Source: Lineus longissimus (taxonomy: Eukaryota; Nemertea; Pilidiophora; Heteronemertea; Lineidae). From it: DNA of 64,000 bases. The notes beneath the pieces are model-generated. The model did no database searches. It was given only the letters and a program-made list of their open reading frames with translations, and was not told the DNA's origin. Made by a program: the position numbers and the translations under genes. The stretch lies in assembly GCF_910592395.1 (NCBI RefSeq), contig NC_088312.1, forward strand, positions 1,242,001 through 1,306,000, given 5' to 3'. This document shows, in pieces, positions 13,906 through 25,400 of the stretch. Each line of letters opens with the position of its first letter. Position 1 is the stretch's first letter.

Positions 13906-16900
13906 ATGACGTTGGGGTTTAGCTTGGAGGAGGCTGCAATCTTGGCAATGGTTCCCAGAAGCAATCAGATAGAACGTGCGAGTGAATTGATGTCAACAAA
14001 TGTTCAGCGCTATTATTGACGGAGCGGGGTAGGACTTGGTGAGAGGAAATGCATTAGACAGTGACATGACATTCTACTTTGCCCAGGTCACAGGTCGGCC
14101 CGGAACCAGAATGCTCACACTGACCGAGGAAAACACAGATCTGAAAGTAGCCAAGTTCCATCTCATTTATTGGATATTTTGTAATGAAATAACCAAGATT
14201 AACACGACTTGCATGTACAGCTACATCGTGCGGGTTCATCATAATTTCCGTGTACTGCAAAGGTGATTTCGGCGAACTTTTGGATATACCATATACGGTC
14301 AAAAGACAAAATACGGTGGCCAATTATTAAAAGCATGCATGGAATTATTATCGTCTGTTGTTGTCAGCTTTTTTCTATAAACAAACTCAAGTACTGGTAA
14401 GAGGCAGGGTGTTTTCGTTTAGAACTGTGCTATTGGATTCAAGGGTCCACCACTGAATCAACTGAATCAACATGAAGGCCATGCTGGAATCATAATCATC
14501 ATACGAGTGCTTGAGCTGTCGACTTGAGGTTGTTCAATGCCAGTCATTTGAGTGGCTCAAGTTGCCCTCTTTGTTTCGGTTATTCTGTGTGAGCAACACT
14601 GGGTAATCGGATGCGAGCATATCAAGAGACGATTATGGTATTGGCCATGTAGCAGGTCACAAATATTGAAAGGACACACAGTTAATCAATATGAGTTGAT
14701 GATATTGCTATACTATTGAAAACTGCATACATCATGAGCTTAATGAATCTACAATGATCAAAAACAGTCGTGTTTGGATTGCCAAGAAAGGACCTTGGAA
14801 ACTAGTTCATCTTACATGTCTCAAAGGCGTATTGGAGTCGGCTCGTTATTAGCAGACAAGGCACGATGGAAGCCCCAAAAGGACCAAGAGGAAGTTGCAA
14901 GGGGAAAGAAAATTATGTAAATGACGCTAATGTGAGATCGTTGAGTCTGAATTAAAGGTAGTTGAATGTGATTTCTGTACTTATTCTTCGTTTGAAATCA
15001 AGCTCCCTCCTGGGGAATCCAAATCATGATTTCAATGTTAAGGAATGTCGGGAATTGATATGAATGGAATCCGATAACCGTCGCAAAGCATCTTAGCATA
15101 TCCCCATACGAAGAGACCGGTTTGGAAGTTGGGTTATGCTTTACCCCTCTCACTCAATTTGAAAGCCTGGGGTACCTGAAACAGCCGAAAGTAGCCCATT
15201 ATTGCGATCATGGACGTACAGGGTAGGGTTAAAGGCGGCTATGGGCCAACCCGCTTCAATTCCGTGATTACACCTCCAGAATATGACTGAACTCCATGCA
15301 TTTGCTCTGTCGGGGCGGGATTGCCTTTTTGAAGAAATATCACAACCAACTGGGTAATTTCTGGTGTCGCTAACCAGTAATTACTTCACCATCTCTCAAT
15401 GCGCTATGTCAGGTAAGGCAACCTGACGATATGAGGACCGTTATCTTGAACCAAGCACGTAACAGCCACTGATTATAGACTGCCAACTATTCCTGGCAAA
15501 TAAGTAAACTGTAATTGGGATATCATTCGAATGTCTTTTTGATGGCGTATAATTAGGAGTAAGGCCGTCAAGCGACACCAGTCCCGGTCTGCACGCGTTA
15601 CGAGCTGCTAGAAAAAATATAAGAGTAAAAATGGCAATTTAACGAGATTTTATGGTGAGGTTGCGACTTTTATTTCGTTAAATTTTCATAAAAAGTGCCA
15701 TGAATCTGCTTTTATGACCAGTGTTGCTCAGGTAACTGCCACATTTACTGGCATGACCGGAGATATAATTAGGACGATACTACGTCTTCTTTTTTAGGTT
15801 TGTTACGTGTACGAAATTCACGAAGACATTTTTTCAATCTTCCCTCATTCCAACTGGCTGCTTTCTGAACAAATAACTTTCACCAAAGCACACCTTGGTG
15901 AAACAACAGGCGCTTGCACTGGCAAATATGGGTTTGTTATGGCAGATACCCTCCCGTGCAGCGATCATCTTTGTGTGGGTCGATGCATTGACGAAGCGCT
16001 GTGCATAGGCTGGATTCTTCCTCATGACGTCACGTCAGAGATGTTATAACGGGGGAAAAGGGCCGTTGATTCCTTCAATCCGATGAGAGCCAGTGCTAAT
16101 TACCGTTGATTATAAGCATCTCGATCATGAACCCTGGCGGAATAACTCACTTATTTGCCAAAACAACCTTGCTGTCGAGATGCATCAATTCGACCACAAC
16201 TGGATTATGACGCAGACAATTTAATTGGGCTTCAGGAGTACAATCTACAGTGTTACCGGTAGAGTGTTAAAGCTTAGGTTCAAAAAGGGAGCGCTCTGTT
16301 AGATGATATTGCACTTTATTCTTTGTATTGCCAAGAAGTTTGCTTTGATAAAACACATCAAAAATCACTGCACGTTTTTAGAAATCGTTGCAAATAGTCT
16401 TCCTAATGAGTCCAATATGTGGGCATATCGTGGCGGGTATGGTCGGATTCACGGTCGGTGATGTCGATGCAGCTATGACCTTGTCTCCGCCAGCCGTGCG
16501 CAGTATACCTGCCCCAGAATTAGCTTTAATTGAGTTAGGACTGCCTAGTTAAATTTTGCACTTCAATTATTAATAATTTGCCGATACCAGACATTAATTT
16601 TGAAGTAAATTGCATTAGCTCTCGGAGCGCTGACGATGCGCGCGATGGATCTTTTGATCTCGGTATAAGAATGAGACGAAGATATTCCCTTTGTTCAAGA
16701 GCAGGTCTAGAAAATTCGATTTTCGTTCATTCTTCTGTAAATAGGGACTATTTGAGAGAGAGCTAAGGAATCAGGGACCATTTTCCTCAGCGATCGCCGG
16801 CAATTACGGGTGACTATTCGCGTTTAGAGGCGGTAGATTTGTGTATACAAACGCGGCTCGATTAGCGGTATTCACGGAACTCGCGGCGAGATTGGCGCCA

Positions 16901-17611
16901 ATCACGCCAATCATCTTCTATGGTGCTTCCCGTCGAGAACAATCGGTGTTTGCGCATCGGAACAATTGGAGCCAACACTGAAGTGTATCACGCCCAATCA
17001 CCGCGAAGAAATTGCTCATCGATGGAGTGTTTTCTTTTTTGTCGAGGTTTTTATTGGGAATTCAAAGATTTCTTCTCTCAAGTAAGGAGTCGGTGGTTAC
17101 CAATGAAGTATTTGAGGTCCTTTGCCTAGTAATACATGTGTACAAGGTTTGGCTAAGTGCACCCGCTGATATTGATCTAACATTGGTCTGATGTCAGAAT
17201 GCCATCAGCCTTACAAACAAGACGTCATTCTGAGATCATAAGATTTTCCCTGTGTACGGCCCGGCGGTCCAAACATTCTAATTGCTTCCCAGAGTGGAAT
17301 CTGTGTCATGAGAGAACGAGGCAACAACACAGTATCCGACAACAGTAATACCCGGGTTGTAACCACGACCCCCGGCTTAAGAAATGATATCTCGACTACA
17401 TTTCAATTAAAGGATTACGTCTTACTTGTAACATGAACCGAGGATCTATGATCAAACGAGCCATGCTTGAAATGTACGAAATGGTGGTTTAGATATATAT
17501 CGCTTTCAAACCTGATGATCCGGGTTTAGAATCTGAGAGAATAAGCACCCGTACGAGAAAAACAAACTCAATCTTATAACCTTATAGAAAGTGAAAAACA
17601 TCCATAAATAC
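13906..17611. other. Gene-poor DNA with a CCAAT/E2F-like palindrome
   Basis: No firm gene in 3.7 kb. A CRE-type TGACGTCA occurs at 16025-16032. A locally CpG-richer patch at about 16780-17000 carries the palindrome GATTGGCGCCAATC (16890-16903), followed by an ATG at 16920 and a 53-codon frame up to a GTAAGG donor. That frame matches nothing I know. Confidence 0.45.
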
Positions 17612-17696
17612 GTGTACATGTACGAAACAAGTAGTGTATACACTACTTGTTTCGTACACTACTTGTTTCGTACATGTACATGTACATGTACATGTA
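17612..17696. repeat. 40-bp perfect palindrome, 16-bp tandem duplication and (TACATG)n
   Basis: 17619-17658 is a perfect 40-bp palindrome centred at 17638/17639; each arm contains GAAACAAGTAGTG or its complement. The right arm is duplicated: an 18-mer (ACACTACTTGTTTCGTAC) starts at 17640 and again at 17656, a period of 16. A (TACATG)n run fills 17671-17696. The left flank also begins with GTACATGTAC, so the unduplicated structure would have been a longer hairpin. Confidence 0.9.
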
Positions 17697-19433
17697 AAAT
17701 GGGGGATTATTCTTGCTGACAGTTGACATTGAGGTTTGAGTGACTTTTTTATGAATTTCAGAACCCTGCTCATGGCCTACTAAAAACAGCGATATCGCCC
17801 AGAAGAGTGTATGAACATTTGACCTAGCCTGCGGTATAATGCCAAGTAATATGAGACTTAAGTGAGACGTCTCCCTTATGTATTAACGAAGTATCAGGTA
17901 TCAAAACATAGCTCGTTTTTTACTTTGATTTTCACCATTAATCATTTACATTAAAAGTAACATCGGCGAAGTGGACTGCTATAATCATACGCGTTCGAAA
18001 TTTGATCACATTTTCCGTAGAAGTTCAATAGCGACGACTGTCATTCCCGCACTCTCCTCCTCTTTTTCTTTGATTAATTTTTCTGTTTATTTTGTACAAA
18101 ACTTACCACTGACTGATTTGCCGCTGGTGCGACGTTACGTGGTGGAACTTACGGAATACGATTAACGAACTCGTGTCTCCTTCTTGGTAATAGCAGTGCC
18201 ACGTCTTCTGGTCCCAATACAAAGTTCATTTCAGTCTCATGTAGCTGATTTAGTATGAAAATCGCATTTATAAGTGTAGTCATGTAAAATCGACTGTGTG
18301 TATGTGCCCTCATGACTTATGGAATAATGATGATGATGACGATGATGATGGCCAGTCCGAGCTTCGAACCCATGACAAACTCCATTGGCAGTGATTCCTT
18401 TCCAAAAGAATATCGACTTGTTCCAATGTCACCAGGGTAGTGGAGACATCTCGCAATAAATCGTCACGGAAATTCTTGCTCTTGGTCGCTGGGTAGTGTC
18501 ACGTCCTGTTCGTCAAAGTAGGTGTTGTATTTGGTCTTTAGCTGACCAAGCAACAAAGAAAATCGCCGTGAAGGATAGACAATGAGTATACAACGCTATT
18601 AGACAGGGCCATCAATCACGGAGCGGATCGGCTCTGAACTCCACACAGTTGCCTCTTGGCTTATCTCCTTTATGCACGAACAAACGAGGAGACTTTATCG
18701 TGCTGGCTATTGCAGGATTTCGACACACGGCAAAGAAATGACCGTTTTATTGCCTGAGATAAACCCCACTCTAGTTTTGCTGGTATTAAATGAATTCTAC
18801 ACAGTGTTGACACTGAAGCTTGTCAAATGTAGCCGGCTGTACGTTGTGGCTGGACTCTTTGTAAAAGTTGGAACATCATTGTTGTTTGGGAGAGATAGTT
18901 AGTCATCTAAAGGTATTAGTGTTCATCAGTCAGGCAATTCGGTCGTATTTGGCCTCATAATACGATCGTTGCTGATAACAGCGGCAATGGGACGTCATGA
19001 ACGTGACGTCATTAAGATTAGCTCCGCAGTAAATGAAGCGGAAGGCCATCAGTTAGGAATGGGAGAAGCCGAGTCAATGAGACCGTAGGTTATTCGAATC
19101 TAGTCGATTAGACTGATTTTCTGTTCTTCCCGGCCTAATTTGCCAAGTTTTGGATCAGTTTGGATCATTAGGCAGATTATCAGATGATTCTTACTGTTGC
19201 TTGCTGGCCAGTGATAACATTGAGTAGGTAAGTAAACAACAAAGGAACACTTTTTTCGATTATTTGCGATGCGCTTGTACGAAATGCTAAGCGACAAGAG
19301 CGCAATGCGTCGTTCTTCATTGAGACAAATAAGTCAGAGGGGAGCTTGCTACATGTAGTAGAGCACAATCAAGTTTCGTCATTGTCCGTAGGCGTTCGCA
19401 GTGACGCCATTTCGACCACAAATATGCTTAAGG
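17697..19433. other. Gene-poor DNA
   Basis: No gene is supported. It includes the SINE-like piece at 18324-18460 and a pair of CRE-like words (GACGTCAT at 18991-18998 and TGACGTCA at 19004-19011). Confidence 0.5.
18324..18460 (-). mobile_element. Possible tRNA-derived SINE with (ATC)n tail
   Basis: On the minus strand a B-box-like GGTTCGAAGCT (18370-18360) is followed within 20 bp by an (ATC)n run (18350-18324), a common SINE tail. An A-box-like TGGTGACATTGG lies about 50 bp upstream. The boxes are imperfect and no target duplication was found, so this may be an old copy. Confidence 0.35.
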
Positions 19434-19600
19434 AATTAATACCGAGCTGGCGGTCATTGGTTGTATAATCAAGACCGCTCGGGTAGACCGAAAATGCAGT
19501 CCAAAACCCGAGGCGCTTCGCCGAGGGTTTTGGACGTAATTTGAGGTCTACCCGAGCGGTCTTGATTATACAACCAATGACCGACAGCGAGGTATTAATT
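19434..19600. mobile_element. 167-bp fold-back element (MITE-like)
   Basis: Arms 19434-19489 and 19545-19600 are inverted copies, 56 bp each with 3 mismatches. The 55-bp centre folds again: GTCCAAAACCC (19499-19509) faces GGGTTTTGGAC (19525-19535), and inside that GGCG-CTT-CGCC (19512-19522) is a further hairpin. The ends read TTAA-TACC and GGTA-TTAA, which would fit a TTAA target duplication of the piggyBac type, though the palindromic end makes this ambiguous. Frames on both strands through it are mirror images and not genes. Confidence 0.8.
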
Positions 19601-19960
19601 TCTATTCTAAAAGGTTTCAAAATTAAACAAATTAAATACGATTTGAAAGGTATGTTCCGTTTTCGTCAAAGAATGATCCAGCCTGGTGTCCGGAACTCCG
19701 CCATATTGTTGCTTGTAAAGATGACGTCACGCAGCAAGGGAATTCCCAGTCTGCTAGCTCGATTTCTACCATTTCCTCGTCTTTGACCTCTTCTGAATCC
19801 TGACTGACGACCTCGAAAGAGTCCTCGGGTATCCTCCCTACTTCACAAATCCCAATATATCGGGGAATACTTCAAAATCTCGTGTTCTTGACATTGTTTT
19901 GTGGGGCTGAGTCGTTGCTTCTTGGTGAAAATAATTCGTCTGCTAAAATTCAGAATTTTA

Positions 19961-20013
19961 TACCTACCCAGGCGGTCATTGGTTACGATACCAAGACCGC
20001 TCCGATCAAAACG
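19961..20013. mobile_element. Half copy of the fold-back element
   Basis: This begins with TACC like the arm at 19434. It shares GGCGGTCATTGGTT (14 of 14) and CAAGACCGCTC (11 of 11) with it, with a diverged 6-bp gap between. No opposing arm follows within the next few hundred bases, so it is a truncated or solo-arm copy of the same family. Confidence 0.6.
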
Positions 20014-22280
20014 AGGCGTAATGTATTTTGTATTAGAAACAATGATATACTGTGACTAAGGCCTTTTAGAATTACCAATTGATATCATTGGATTGATATG
20101 CCTTATGAACGATGATTACCCTTTTTTTCTTTTTATTATTATCAATCACTTTGAATAAAAGGATGGGTGCAGAACTAGCTTTCACATTCATTAAAGACAC
20201 TATATTAAAATCATCTTGGTGAAACTCGTTAGAGAATTAATCCCAACCAAAGAACATGACCGCGCTGAGGTGTTTAATTTTCTTCGACCGGTTTCTCCAG
20301 CACACGAAATCCCGTCCTTTGCGAAACAACACAATTTGCAACAAAAGGTCCGGGTTAAAATAATGTGCAAATCAGAAAGTTTCGGTGAATCCTGGCGGAA
20401 AATTGAACATACGTTAACGGGCCGTGCGCAGTGTATTTGGAGGCATTCAATTGTGAAGACGCCTTTCTTCGCTAGCGCCGGGACCAATATCATGCCATTA
20501 ATCCCGGCAAAAAGAGACTTGGTCGTTCTCCCTGTATGTCGTTCATCATCAAAAATGGGCCGGGTAAATCTCGGCTACATCTGCTGCCGGGCTGATCAGG
20601 CGAGAACTGGAGCTCGGATCACACAGACTGGTGAACACGGTGGAGAAACCGCCAGTGTAAGGACGAGGCAACTCTACCCCGGAGGCACCTTCTAATAAGA
20701 CGGAAAATGTTGGCTTTCCCGATTCTAAATACACTCACAACTTGAAGAACCTAGAAAATACCCTTTAAATTTGACCATAGCAACACAGACTGACCTTTTA
20801 AGACATACAGAGCAGTTGAGGAAATGAAGCCCAACAATGGACGAGTGCATGGAGTAAACATCGGGAAGCACCGTCCGCCTTTTGATCGATATGTCAAGGG
20901 TTCGAGGCCCGGCCGCGAATTCGTTTCCCCCATCAAGACCTTATTGATATGTAGAATTCGATCACATATTCTTTCAATACTGTATTTCAGAACTAAAGTG
21001 CTTAATGTACCATTACCCACTTACGTGTTGCACAGCACTGTTATTCCGACTAATTTCGGAATTGGGCCTCACGTATGAGCTATTAAAATTTAGTAAATGA
21101 CACCTGGGCCTTGGCGTCTCATTGAGATAAGTAAAGAGATTTTCAGTTTTTTCATTCGCATTAAACATGCTACCTCACGTACCGTTGCTCAGTGAGCGTC
21201 AATTTTAATGTACGGGTTTGACAAGTCACTTTGTATTTATAAACGACGCTTTCAAGTATTAGTACTTTGATACACAATTATACACAAACAATTTCTTGAA
21301 CTTTCAAACGGGATTGTTTTTGCATCCTCTACAAGCAGGATCTACAATGGGGAGTTCACCCATGTACCCCCTGATAACACTGAGCCACAGCAAGGTGGAC
21401 ATCACCGCTGACTCACAGGCATCCCTAGGGAAAGACACTTGGAGCTGGTCCCCTGATTGAGACGTTGTCACGGTAATCACCGGGCGTGGTGACAACCTAG
21501 GCAGCTGAATACACAGCGGGAAAGAGGGCGGACAGCGTCTTCGTGTACCTTTACGAAGGATCAGAATTTCGAGGTGGAATAGCTTGCTGACAGGAACCAG
21601 AGTCCAGCTCAATGTAAGATTGAATAAATCTGGTGAGAGTTTGCTCGCGACAAGTTCCTGTGTTCACTGGTATACGAAGATGGAACTGATCATCTAATCT
21701 GCGACAGCCTCTGCAATCCTATTGGGGTTGCGCTACGGTGAATGATAACACATCTTCAAAGTCTTCCTGGGACAAGAGTGATGTTCATTGTGTACACGTT
21801 TTCGTCGTTTACATTTCTGAGAGAAAATACAAGTGGCTACATGTAGCAATAAGTCATAACGTCACATGAACAGCCGCAGAATGTGTTCTGGCGTCTATCT
21901 CTACCGCGTTAAGCCGGGATCTAGCAAGTAAATCCCAGCGTCTTTAGTCTCATCTACACTTTATAGGAAAACAATTGTCCGATGTCATATTCCGTGACAA
22001 AATATCAAAAGTGGTATTAGTAGAGTTATAGATGGACGTGATGACCGCGGGGTGGAAGAAGTCGGCAAGACAGTTTGTGCTTCACGTACGTATGAGATGG
22101 ATTATCTTAAAATATTGCATACTGAGTCCGCTAATGATATTTTGTAATCATCATAACCATTCCAAACTACATCATTAGTTATTTGTCTCTGAAGGATGTA
22201 TCGGTATTTCATTAGATATTGTGCTTCTCAAGCAGTCAGTTGGCATGTAATATGAGTTTGTACACACCTTGGGTTCAGGG
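20014..22280. other. Gene-poor DNA
   Basis: No gene is supported. An open stretch at 20216-20695 begins with TTG, its first ATG is about 50 codons in, and it has no known domain. The SINE-like piece at 20840-20930 lies here. Confidence 0.5.
20840..20930 (+). mobile_element. Possible tRNA-derived SINE head
   Basis: GGTTCGAGGCC at 20899-20909 differs from the consensus tRNA B box by one base. The preceding 30 bp (CGTCCGCCTTTTGATCGATA, then TGTCAA) have the look of a tRNA anticodon and variable region, and GGCCGCGA follows. The A box is not clear and no tail or target duplication was found. Confidence 0.35.
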
Positions 22281-22289
22281 TTTTCTTTA

Positions 22290-22342
22290 AGATAATAATG
22301 ATAATGATAATGATAATTAAAATGATGGTAATAATGATAATA
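22290..22342. repeat. (GATAAT)n microsatellite
   Basis: Imperfect run of GATAAT/GATAATAAT units on the plus strand. It lies about 70 bp beyond the 3' side of the minus-strand tRNA-like unit at 22411-22482, so it may be that element's tail. Confidence 0.7.
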
Positions 22343-22410
22343 CATGCACATGAATCAATAAATAATAACAAAATGAAGAGAAAATGAAGAGAAAAAAAAG
22401 AAAAAAGGTA

Positions 22411-22482
22411 GTGAATTCACGGAGTCGAACCCGTGACCAACCGATCGAAAGGCCAGCATTCTAACCGTTGAACCACCAAGGC
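22411..22482 (-). mobile_element. tRNA-derived unit with intact A and B boxes
   Basis: Minus strand. TGGTTCAACGG (22475-22465) matches the A box and GGTTCGACTCC (22431-22421) is a perfect B box, 44 bp apart start to start. The T arm pairs perfectly (CACGG with CCGTG). The 5' end (GCCTTGG) does not pair with the 3' end (AATTCAC), so it cannot form an acceptor stem and is not a working tRNA. Directly after it come T-runs (about 22407-22389 on the minus strand) that would stop RNA polymerase III. It is best read as a SINE head or a tRNA-derived pseudogene; a short transcript is possible but unproven. Confidence 0.6.
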
Positions 22483-25400
22483 TTTCTTGTTCGGGTGGAG
22501 ATTTTCTTCGGATCTAATAACCAGGCTATATCGATCTGTACCTCGTGTGAAATAGAGGTGTTTTTTTTTATTTCACGAAAGGTTCAGTTGAATACTTGAT
22601 GCGAGCACTATGCCAACAATAAATTATGATAGTACACGTGTCCGACCACCATTGTGGAACATGTCTATTCAAATACATGCTCCACGACATTGCGGAAGAA
22701 AGTTTGAATGATCTTAACTTGTACAAAGAAAGTTTTCAAAGTCGAATGCTCCGGAATACTAAAGCGGCAGCAACGAATTATGATTCATCAGGTATATATG
22801 ATATCGTTTGTACACAATATAATGTATCTCCTGTGAGTATACGGTAGCCGATACCTAAGCTTGTCTGATTCCTTTCGGGAGAGGCTTTTAGGTATATAGA
22901 GTGTCCTCAAAGACATACTGCGATGGTATTCCTCGAGTGGATTCCTGTGTCCGGTTGTCCACAAGGCTTGACCGCCATACTAATGAGAGCAAGGGGAAGC
23001 CACGTGTGGAACATATCGCTTGCGGGTACTTTCCTGATTAGCATGGTAAAATTTACAATCACCAGGCTTAATGCTGTTCACCACCGCCGGTGAATTCAGA
23101 TTGTACCATGGAGAATCCAGGATCTCTTCGTATGAGTTACTTTTAGCTACGAAGAACGAGATGGAGGCCCTCGTAAAAGCGAATTCACCATGGTGAATCC
23201 CTGATCATTTTCGTAAGGTCCTTTTCTCCAGGATTCTAGTTTTGTGTAGCTGTCCGTCTGACTGAGGAGTGCAGGAGATCAAAGACACCCTTAATACTCT
23301 GGATCAGTCCTTTACACCTTATGGCACCTCTTGGAAAATTTGTTGATATCGAGACGTGTGATCCATATTTAAGACAATTTGTAATCATGAGGGTCAATGC
23401 AGACAGGTCTGAGTAATAAAGCGCCTCAGGCAAAGACTTTTTTGTCGATAAAAAATGTCAATTAAGATCCCACCTTGAACTGAAACTATCTGGATAATGA
23501 GACGACCACAGAACCGTCTGGCCTCGTCATCCAGTGTCGACGCAGAGGTGCATAAATTTGGGAAGGTTCTTACACTTTTGCTTCAATCGCAGCCTGCAAG
23601 CACAAACAAATTCTCGTCAAGTCTTGTTTAATTAAATGATCCATCTCCCTTGGTCCACGCCCCATGCAGTGCCCGCTCATGAGTTCAACTTGGGGCGAAA
23701 CCGATAGTTTTCCGCTGATTCAATTTGCGGCAAAGCGATGGACGTTTGGGCGAGAGTTACGGACGTGCTTTCTTCGGTTTTGTACTGAGGGAAGTCTCTT
23801 AAGACCCGACATCCAACCATCGAGGGGTTGGAGAAACTTGGGGCGATATCGCTAACTTGTGCCGGTGACTGATTTGGCGCACCTACACGTAGGCTCTTTG
23901 GGAAGACTTTGAACTTGAAATAAGTATCCTCCCAGGATGACGATCGGCAGTAAAAACACAAATGAATTGTAACAAGCCAGTGGTGGTCACATGAGAGATA
24001 GGAAGCGGTATTATGCACATCAGCAACCTCTCGGGGATAAGGCTGCCCCTGGTACTCTGGCCAATGCAGTCAAAATGGTATGCCAGTCATGCTTGCGTAG
24101 AATATCCCAGAAGGGCAACGATGCTGAACAGATACCAAACTTGAGCAAGAGAACCAACGTCTTCTTTGGAAACAGCAATACTCGAACGCTATTCCAAGGG
24201 ATAAGCTCTGTTAATTTCTTAATCTCTGCAGTGTTGAGATATGAGTTGCCTGAAGCTATCAGTCGATGTTAGAGCACAGCGCATCATTTCTGCAAAATTG
24301 CAATTAACAAGCAGACACGTTCTTTCAGTGGGACAAACGAGTCTGTTTTTATTATAATTCCATTTGCCCGTATTTATCAGCTGCTGTCAGCCGGTATCCA
24401 CTGTGACCCAGCACCATCTCATACGGTCACCCAAAGATCGACAGACTAATTGGAAGAGCAGAGCTGTCATTAAAGCGGTAATTCCTTTGACATAATTACG
24501 CTGTATTAATTAATCACGTATTTCTCACATTAGCTGGGACAATTAGACCATATAATGCACGCAGTTTATTACTCTGCTGTGAGAGACGCCCTGTTCTTTT
24601 CTACACACAAATCTGAGATGTGACACACGGGATCACCAGTCTAGAGAGAAGGTCGTGTCGACTGATTTTGTACACTTTCTGTGTTTTTAATGCTTGGACA
24701 CTCTAGCTGGGAAGCGATTTACAAGGTTAAATGGCAGGCATATGTATTCCCTCCCTCCCCGATACAACACCGACAGCCGGTCTGGCATCATGTTCATTCC
24801 ATGACAAGCTCAATAACGCGGTGGAGGTAACATCATTCCAGGTGCAGAATCATGAAATTGATTTGCCAAATTCGAAGCCGCAATTGGCTACAATCAGCAG
24901 ATGACCGGCCAAAATCCTTTGGGTATAAAACACGGCACGGCATTTGTTGCACAGCGGAACGAAGGCGAAGATAATGGAGGATAATGAAGTTTTGAATATT
25001 CATGTCTCGTCCGGGGAAAAATTGGTTTGGGTCTCGGGTCAATCGGGTTATGACTGCTCTAAATGAGGAAGACCAAAGAAACAAGCCGGCGGTGTATTTT
25101 GTCACGGCGGCTTATGATGGGGTTAGACACGTACTGACCACGATCAACCAAATGGCTTGTCTAATCTCATTATAAAACAAATTGCACATCATGAGGATGC
25201 CAAGTCAATCAATTTTGTACAACTGGTCAGATGATGGTGTGTTTGGTTTGCGATGCAATGAAAACTCAGAGATCTGCTATGATTGACGACCGTGCTGGCA
25301 ACAACCAGGCCACAAAGCTCACTTTGACTTTACCAGTATACATTGTATCTGACATTAACAAAATCTGTCACAAAGAACTTAAGACATGAAAGTACGACGA

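Noticed and set aside
19369-19786. Two frames, minus 19369-19620 and plus 19541-19786
   Set aside because: They read the two arms of the fold-back palindrome and share mirrored peptides, so they are products of the repeat and not genes.
20216-20695. 159-codon plus-strand frame
   Set aside because: It starts with TTG, the first ATG is about 50 codons in, no known domain is present, and a frame of this length is expected by chance a few times in such a window.
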